In this document: one piece after another, positions 56,192-64,000 of the stretch
Layout of the letters: the number at the start of each line of letters is the position of its first letter
Numbering within the stretch: position 1 is the stretch's first letter
NCBI GenBank assembly: GCA_035578905.1
Contig: JAQJVL010000327.1
Span: forward strand, 124,001 to 188,000
DNA from: Stictocephala bisonia
Taxonomy: Eukaryota > Arthropoda > Insecta > Hemiptera > Membracidae
DNA length: 64,000 nt
Direction: 5' to 3'
The notes under the pieces: model-generated
Database searches by the model: none
Seen by the model: the letters and a program-made list of their open reading frames with translations, nothing else
Told to the model about the DNA's origin: nothing
Program-made: the position numbers and the translations under genes

Positions 56192-56252
56192 TCATACATT
56201 CCAAACATTACATTTAATTAAAGCAAGCTAACAACAGTAATTTTCTTGTAAC

Positions 56253-56615
56253 TTGCACAAGCATAGTAAAAGTACTAGTATATTAGTGCAGTATTATATT
56301 AATTGTTTCATGTATATTCTTTTTCTTTTTTCATCAATCATCAAGTATATGCTCCTTAGTGTAGGTATTTTTTTAACTAATTGCATTAGACGTTATGTTT
56401 TATTTGAAAAATGTTTTAACTCTCTTGAAAATGGACGTTCCCTCAGCACATTATTCGACATAGTTTGTTTTTCAACCTTTCTTGTCTTATGTGTGCAAAC
56501 TGCTTTGAACACTGCCCTATCTCTTACGGTCTACAGTAATATTTTACTACTAAGTTATAAAATAAATATATATAAAATACACCAGTTTTCAAATATATTA
56601 TATTGCAAAATATAG
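56253..56615 (+). other. Unassigned 120-codon hydrophobic open frame
   Basis: The frame encodes several hydrophobic stretches (NCFMYILFLFSSIIKYMLLS, FDIVCFSTFLVLCVQ, LTVYSNILLLSY). The pattern is faintly like multi-pass insect chemoreceptors, but there is no diagnostic motif. Because AT-rich DNA easily encodes such residues, I consider it unproven. Confidence 0.15.
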
Positions 56616-57068
56616 TTCATATAGTAACATTGAAATGCTCATTAGAAAGGTATTCTCCATATCTAAAATACCAATGTTTTCTTATTCCCTCAAAGAATTC
56701 TACAATATTTGTTTTAAAACTGGAATAAACTTTCCAAAGCATGAATTTATACTTTGGAAAGTATTTATCATGCCATATCACTGAAAACAAACAGTGATTT
56801 GTTTTCAAAGGTTATTTCTATTATCAATATTTGTACTGTATTAGGAATTGCTCTGAACAACCTAGGATTATGAACTCACACAACTGTTTTAGATTGTATT
56901 AATTTCAAGAAATTCATACAATCATTTATTGAATTTAATTATTCTGTGTTCTTAAGGGGGGTGTGATTTTTGATACATTATAATTATACCAATCTAAATT
57001 CTAATATCGATTACTATTATTTAGTCCGTCAAATGTTCAAAGTTTATTTTAATTTCTGCCTTCAGTGT

Positions 57069-57302
57069 ACAGATGTCCTCCAGGCTGGGGTCTAATGTCA
57101 CCGTCACTGAAGAGAGCTTTGTCAGTCCTAACACAAGTAACGAAATATTACAGAATTCTAACACCTCTCACCTGCCAACTACAGATGTCCTCCAGGCTGA
57201 GATCTAATATCATCGTCACTGAAGTGAGCTTTATCAGTCCTAAGACAAGTAACGAGGAATTATAGAACCACAACACCTCTCTCCTGCCAGCTACAGATGT
57301 CA
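57069..57302 (+). repeat. 112-bp tandem duplication, two copies plus a partial third
   Basis: ACAGATGTCCTCCAGGCTG begins at 57069 and 57181, and ACAGATGT again at 57293. The copies differ at about a dozen positions. The block is GC-richer than its flanks and is preceded by a splice-acceptor-like TTTCTGCCTTCAG at 57053-57065. The open frame across it (57065-57265) is not recognised. Confidence 0.8.
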
Positions 57303-58385
57303 TGTATCAGGAACAGAATATTTATAGATTATAAAAGTAAGATCTCTTCTATGAATAGGCAAAACGCCATCTATAAACTTAAGATCAGGAATATGTCGTT
57401 ACACCACATACAATTACAAATAAAAGCAAGTAGAATTTTATAACTGGTCTAAGTTACAGACTTAATGACTACGATAACGTAATTGTAATTTACCAAACTA
57501 ACACTGAAATATTTTCTTATTTTAGTATAAGATACTGCATGTACAACAGTGGGAAATAATTTACTGCTGCTTGTGGATCCACATGTTATACCATTGTCGT
57601 TAAATGAAATTCCTGTCGCAATGCAGAAACTAAATTATAACCCTTTATATTATTTGGAAAAATGTTATTGATTAAATATTTGATCAATCCTTTCAATTAT
57701 GTCCTATGAACCCACTTTGTTTGTATCATATTTAAAGATAGAAATTTGTTCTGCTTTCAGTTAAAAACAATTTACAATTAACCGGAAAGCACTAAGATTC
57801 TTCTTTTCCTTTCACTAGTGTTAAAACATTTTTTCGTTATAACGAAGTGTCCTGTTATGTGATGTGGGATATTTTATTCACTTCTAACAGTATTACATTT
57901 AACAACTGATATTACTTACTATACATACTATAACGTGAAAAATAAATACCACAGAAGAAAATTTTCATTATTAATTAAGATTTAGAATTGGAATTTTTCA
58001 AAACAAATTAAAACAAACTATTGTACTTCCCATTTTTAAGAAGAAATATTCTTCACACATTGATATAATATAAAACCAATAAGCTTGCTTCGAGTTTTCT
58101 AAAAAAATGTATAAGAACAAATTAATGACGGACTTGAAAAAATTTAAATTTTTTTCTTATTTAATACTTCTCAGTATACTTTAACAACGGATAAATCTAC
58201 GGAACTTGTTTTAATAAATGTTTCAGGAAATTATATGTAATGAATTAAAATGCAATATTACAATTATCGTAGTGATTGTATATTTTATAACACCTTTTCA
58301 TTTAATGAACCACGACATTTTAGTGAGGAAATTATAGATAATGGGATTTAGGGGACAATCTTTGAAATGGTTTACAAGTATGTTA
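57303..58385. other. AT-rich non-coding stretch
   Basis: No recognisable feature is seen. Confidence 0.4.
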
Positions 58386-58390
58386 AATGT

Positions 58391-59045
58391 TACACAAACG
58401 TAATGTCCACTTCATACGTAACTGAATGGTCCATGCGTCATAGAGTGTGATGCATCGTGCTCTTTGTATCTCTTAAGTATAAATTAGAGTGGACTAGTGG
58501 TTACTTGTTCCTACTCTCGGTGTAACAAATGTTACACAGTCGTAATGTCTACTTCATACGTAATTGAATGGTCCATACGTCGTAGAGTGTGATGCATCGT
58601 GCTCTTTACTCTTGAGTATTACTTAGAGTGGACTTAACCTGCCCCTACTCTCGGTATAATAAATGATACACAGTCGTAATATCTACTTCATACGTAACTT
58701 AATGTGACACATTCATACAGTGTGATGCATCTTGCCCTTTGTAACTCTGGAGTATCACTTAGAGTAGAGTGGTGGTTTTTCACTCCCTGTCTGTTGAATG
58801 ACACACAGTCGTAATGTCCACTTCCTACGTAACTTAATGTGACACATTCGTACAGTGTGATGCATCTTGCCCTTTGTAACTCTGGAGTATCACTTAGAGT
58901 AGAGTGGTGGTTTTTCACTCCCTGTCTGTTGAATGATACACAGTCGTAATGTCCACTTCCTACGTAACTTAATGTGACACATTCGTACAGTGTGATGCAT
59001 CTTGCCTTTTGTAACTCTGGAGTATCACTTTGAGTGGACTGATGG
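58391..59045 (+). repeat. Minisatellite of 134-142-bp units, nearly five copies
   Basis: The GTAATGTC block occurs at about 58400, 58542, 58676, 58811 and 58946. Units share ACACAGTCGTAATGTCCACT, TACGTAACTTAATGTGACAC, CAGTGTGATGCATC and GAGTATCACTTAGAGT. The two 135-bp units at 58811 and 58946 are nearly identical and the first two are more diverged, so the array probably grew at its right side. Confidence 0.9.
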
Positions 59046-62000
59046 CCACTACCTTCCCCGCTTCGTTTTTTAAAATAAAAATATTTATCTTTTATAACTT
59101 AACATGTGATGTTTTAATCTTAAAATTATATGGCAGCTTATACTATAAAAACATGTTAAGTAACGCATTTAAAACTGAAGATTTTATCCACATTTCTTTA
59201 ATGTTACAAGTCTTTAATTTACTAAAATACTACGTATTAATGCCATTTTTTGTTTAAATTGTTTTATGCACTTTTTTACGTTCATTAGGTGATAGATGAA
59301 TTGTCTGGAGAAATAATCCTAATAATACAGGTTATTTCAGGATTCCGTCTCAGATTTCGAATGCAAATGAATGAATTTGCATTATTCCCACTTCCATAGA
59401 AAGTAGTTATTTAAAGCCTGGCCTTGCTGAACTGTTTAAAGTGTTCAAATCTATTATAAAAGAGTTTTTAATGTTTTCAGTTACAATAAAGCCCCAAATT
59501 TATTTCTGTATTCTTATTCAATCACCAAGGTATGGACGAATACCATTATTTATAGATTTTTTATGAGCGGGTTAAAGAAAATGTTACACACAGTCAAAAA
59601 ATTTATGAAAATTAAAGTTCAGTATTCGTTGAAAAATTTTACTTCTTAATATCCCAATGACCAATAAACTCTTGGTTATTAACTGTTTTCTTTTAATGTT
59701 ATTTTTCCTCGTTTAAGTTTCGAACTGAGACTTTCTTTTTTAGATTTTGAATGTGAATGAATTTTGAATGAACTAACAACCTTAAACCTATTCTAATTTG
59801 GTATTGGGTTAAATTATAATATAATAAACTAATTAATATTAATAAGGTCTTTATTTTTGAGTGATTGTCAACGAACAATGCTGATTTACAAAACGATTCA
59901 AGTTTTACTAAAATTATTTTTTTAATGAAAGCTTATTTTAGTTATTTATAATTAAAAAATAAAGTTAGGTATTCTTATATATGGCTGTATCAGCTTGCAT
60001 TATACATTAATACTTATATACATTTTTTATATGTAGTTTCAGATACACCCTGCCCTGTTACGCTGGAGACAGTTCATTAAATAATTTGTAAAAAAAAAAG
60101 TAAAAACCAACCACGTTTTCTTAACTAATTAAGAATTCAGCAGTGCAATGTACACTTATCTAGTTGAGTTATGATCATACATTTACAAATTAATATGATC
60201 ACACCAGCAAAAGAATTCAAAGGTGGCCCTTAAAATCAAATTATGCATGTAATGATATTTAAAAATAATTCTTTATCCCTGAATATCTTTAATAATATTC
60301 GATAAAAATAGTACAAACTTAGGAATAAAACTTACCACAGTTTCCAGTAACTGTGTAGTAAATATTTTAAGTCCTACATGATAACACATAGCTGAAACAC
60401 AGATTCAGGTTTGCTAAAAGCAGGATCATTGCTAAATAACCAAACGTTTCAGTACAAATATTATATCATAAAATCAAATAATTTTTCCATATTAGGTATT
60501 ACAAAAGTGCATTATGTTGAAGGGAGAATGTATTTCAATATACAACCTTTCACGGCTTACTTGAAATCGTGTGATTTCTAATAATCGACAAAAGTTCATA
60601 TCATTTGTGGAATAAAAGCATTATTGACGTTTTATAACACAAATAATTAGTGTTCCTTAATGATGCTTCCAGTGTACTCACAGTATGGGGCAAGAAATGT
60701 AACTTGTGGCTTGCAATAATAGCTGGTGTCGTGGTTGTTGCGGTTACGACACTGCGACAAACTGCCGTTGTTTCAACATTTCATGTAGTAAATTTCATTT
60801 CAACCCATTTATAGGTTTACGAGCGAAAATTCAATAATTAGACTAGTGTTTTTATCTAAATCGAATCCATTTATGCAATTTTATGGTAAACAATTCAAAT
60901 TACGTGTTTTTAAATATTTACATTTATGATTTTCTATTATTTATATTTTTGAGTTCAATGAAAGAACGTTAAAATACTTAAAATACCTAGGTATACGATA
61001 AATAGACCTAACTTTAAAAAAAGATTAAGGTAGTAAAAACTATGTTTAAAATTTATAATGGGAATTAAATTTATTTTAAATTACATATTTTTTTATATGT
61101 AACTGGGAATTTCAAACACGCACCTAACATTATACTTAAAATCTAGTTATATTTAACACCTAGAACAATTTAACACCTCTGGGACAATTTATGCAGTTAA
61201 CGCAATTCATTTTTTATTCGTAATTTTCTTTTAAATATGAGGTATTTTTAAATAGGTGGTTATTATATGTGTACATGATAAAAACTTGAATATGACTGAA
61301 CACTGTTGTAAAGGTAAATGTTTACAAAAAGGCAGCAACGATAAAAGTTAAAGCCTTGATACGAAACGTTCCGGAGATGAAGGTGTAAGCTGATGAGGTT
61401 CTGATAGCCCCAGTTTCACCTCCGTCTTACAGATCTTACTTCTTACAACCACAATTTATAAAACACTAGTTAAACTATCAAAAACAAAAAATTCTCCAAT
61501 AGACGTTTTTTACCTGATTTATAAATTCGGCACACAACAGATAATTTCTAACATAATTATTATTTATATTACTAGCTTTGTGCATTCATAAAACCTGACA
61601 TAAATTTACAATGAACATAAAAATGTGAAACAATGTTTATTTCCTTGCACGTTTTTGTTTCATTTATTTAATTTAGATATTAAAAAGTTAGACCCTTTGT
61701 AAAATGACCATGAAGATGGGCTTAAGATCCTAAAAATGTTGATAATACGTCACTCAGTAATGGCACTGTGTTAATACGTTATTTTCTTTCCATTTATTTC
61801 TTATTGCTATATTTTTACAAAGTTCGTAGTATCTGTTTTCATAAAAAAAAAAAAACTGAATTCAAGAGACATTAATCTTAAGAGCTAGAGGTTAATCTTT
61901 TCTATGGGCTTTATTAAAGGTACATAAGAATCCGGTCCGTACTCAGAATACAATAAAACTACATTAACCTGAAATTCTCGATATAAAATTCTCTATTGAT

Positions 62001-63800
62001 AATTTGTTTCTATATTTTTACAAAATATAACATCGGAAACATTTTTATTGGTACGTTCTCAAAATATAATATTCAATGTCTTTTAACAGTTGTATTTTTC
62101 CATAATGTTTCTAATTATAATTGTTTTTGTAAGGAAAGATTTTTTATAAGGTAATTCCCATTATGCATTCTTTTTAAATGCACACTTTTGTAAATAAACA
62201 TTTAACCGAAACAATTTTTTTCCTTCTTTCAGATACTACAATTTAAGCTGAAAACCTAAACTCTCGGTGGAATATTCTTGATCCGATCAGAAGACAAATA
62301 AATATCCTCGTTATTTCTGCATTAAATCGTTTCTCCTCGTCATTATTTTATTCTTAACACAAAATCTTACATCTTCAGCTCAACATTTCTTCCTTTTATA
62401 GAGAAAAGGAAATATTATTGACGTAAAAAAAAGGAAATATACTCTTTTGAAACTTATTTTCGTGCATATTTTCGAAATGTAATTAAAAAGTTCCAACTTT
62501 TACACTTATATATAGTATTAACTATTAGTGAAACTTACTTAATTTAAAACTATTTTAAACTCCTTTTCTCATACATAATATCTTTGTGTTTTAGAGTGTA
62601 ATTATTGTACCTACAAAATTTCGTTAGTATCCTAGCGATACAATTGTTGAAATTAAACCTTTCATGTTTATATCTAACCCAACGGTGTTGACCTTAACTG
62701 TGGAGGCTGAATACCACTGATTACTAGAGAAACTTGCATCAAGTTGTACCATCAGACTTTAGTAGAAGGGGAGGGGGAAGGGGAATCTATTAGTATATTC
62801 AGATTGACTTAATGCATTATCACTACATATATGAAAGTTAACTTTCTTGAAAGCATACCTTTCTTCTTATTTTGAATGTTCTGTGAATGTATTTAATTAT
62901 AAAATATTGATTTGAAATAGGTGGTAGTTAAATTATACTTACATAAATATATTTTTGGCCTTAAGTAAATGTCAAATTTCTAAATTAGTTGTTGATTGGT
63001 AATACGTAAGCAGTGACTTTAGTATGAATTGAATAAACACTATTAGAGCATAACTCAAGAGTTTTTGACTTTACAGTAATATTTAAAGCACAATAATACA
63101 TGATAAAAATAAAGAATAGATAGTTACATGTACCTTCATTTTAAAGTTTCAATTTTATGTTAATATTTATAAATACAACTGATCTTCGTAACCAAAGGCC
63201 AATTGTAATTCCAATTAATTTTAGAATGTTATTTCAATACTGATTTTGATTCATTACTTTTTACTTTCTCCCGTATGCGTTAACATTGAGAAAGTGTTGT
63301 GATTTGTATACAATTGTCTATACAATATTGTACAAGTTCGTTCTGGTCCCCTGAACCCAAAAAGTCTTTTATCGTATGTGTGTGCGTGCACTTTGCTGGA
63401 GGCCAAACGGATAGAGATGGCCAGAGGATTTATTTAGGACAGCAGTATAGTTTAAAAGTCAACATTACATTTTATAAATAAATACATTTATAATATAATG
63501 TATTTTATAGAGTGTGAATTTTAAATGTTTTATAGTTATCTAAAATAATTACTAACTAAAATAATTTATTTCTTCCATATTTGTAAAACGATTTTTAAGT
63601 TTGATTATATAACGAATAATAATTTAGTATTGCACTTAATTTTTATTATCTTATGTACATTACCAAAATATATAATAATATATATTGTAATAGATGACAC
63701 ATATGTGAAGCTTGTAAGTTCTATGCATTGAAAGAATCAAACTATGATATCCCCGCTTTCTTAATATTCAAAGTAAATACATAACGAAAGATGTATAAAG
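59046..63800. other. AT-rich stretch with few weak signals
   Basis: At 60666-60830 a frame contains LWLAIIAGVVVVAVTTL, a good membrane-spanning segment, in a GC-richer patch, with no supporting exon structure. At 61700-61745, ATGAAGATGGGCTTAAGATC and AAAATGTTGAT resemble a decayed Penelope-like terminus. A moderately GC-rich patch lies at 61340-61440. No gene is supported. Confidence 0.3.
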
Positions 63801-64000
63801 AGGGGTAAAATGTATATAGAGTGTGGGTTTAAGAGTGTTGGGAAGTCGACCGCATTTCTAGGGCATTCCGCAGCTAATGCTCCAAGCCATTCCCTGAGAT
63901 GAATGGGGATTTCTCGCTAAAGAGGGAACTTTTCTGATCCTGTTTATCAAAGCTGGCTTTAGCACGGATTCTTCATCGCGTGGAACAAGCCAACTTTGTT
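63801..64000. other. GC-richer sequence at the window edge, unidentified
   Basis: From about 63845 the composition changes. On the minus strand one frame is open for over 50 codons from the edge (QSWLVPRDEESVLKPALINR, IRKVPSLARNPHSSQGMAWS). This could be the end of another element that continues beyond the window. I do not recognise it. Confidence 0.25.

Overview
The window looks like an intergenic or intronic stretch of an insect nuclear genome. It is strongly AT-rich and has no bacterial-style gene packing. It has GGTTA-type short repeats near 161-199, scattered AT microsatellites, several families of tandem satellites, and decayed copies of transposon classes typical of arthropods (pogo/Tigger, Tc1-mariner, hAT, Penelope-like, non-LTR retrotransposons, a tRNA-headed SINE-like unit). 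A hemipteran is a guess from the general style of the elements and cannot be proved from this sequence. I see no intact host gene. The best host-gene candidates are one short exon-like block (8749-8811) and a TATA-plus-donor block (38066-38172), both unproven.

Layout. 1-5.0 kb: a deleted pogo-like element with terminal inverted repeats (962-2184), then a 5'-truncated non-LTR retrotransposon (3228-4885). 5-9.2 kb: isolated satellite monomers, a guanine-rich minisatellite with G-quadruplex motifs (5728-5970), a candidate exon and a Penelope-type terminus. 11.7-15.0 kb: a short inverted-repeat element, a giant imperfect palindrome of about 980 bp (12151-13131) and an array of 92/98-bp units (13210-15017). 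16.6-21.2 kb: a minus-strand tRNA-like unit whose box A half is tandemly repeated, CRE-type palindromes and a 115-bp minisatellite. 23.8-26.4 kb: a hAT transposase relic next to a Penelope-like element that carries a GIY-YIG domain, a perfect 115-bp inverted repeat and a hammerhead-ribozyme-like end. 27-31.7 kb: coding relics (one unidentified, one with an SGNH-hydrolase-like segment), a 27-bp repeat and small hairpins. 33.2-36.5 kb: a second guanine-rich minisatellite in both orientations and a 141-bp satellite with a 47-codon reading frame.

40.8-43.2 kb: a second pogo-like element with tandem subterminal repeats. 43.5-44.9 kb: a 152-bp satellite that ends exactly at the tail of a minus-strand non-LTR element, which lies head to head with a plus-strand one (44.9-48.3 kb). 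50.1-54.0 kb: a mariner-type transposon with about 500-bp inverted repeats, interrupted by a GC-rich, internally deleted non-LTR element with a 36-bp target-site duplication. 54.2-64 kb: several more tandem repeats in otherwise featureless AT-rich DNA.

All transposon coding regions seen here carry stops or frameshifts, so none looks autonomous. The most unusual material is structural: long foldbacks that could give double-stranded RNA, G-quadruplex minisatellites at three separate places, ribozyme-like Penelope ends, repeated Pol III box A modules, and satellites with single diverged monomers dispersed elsewhere in the window.
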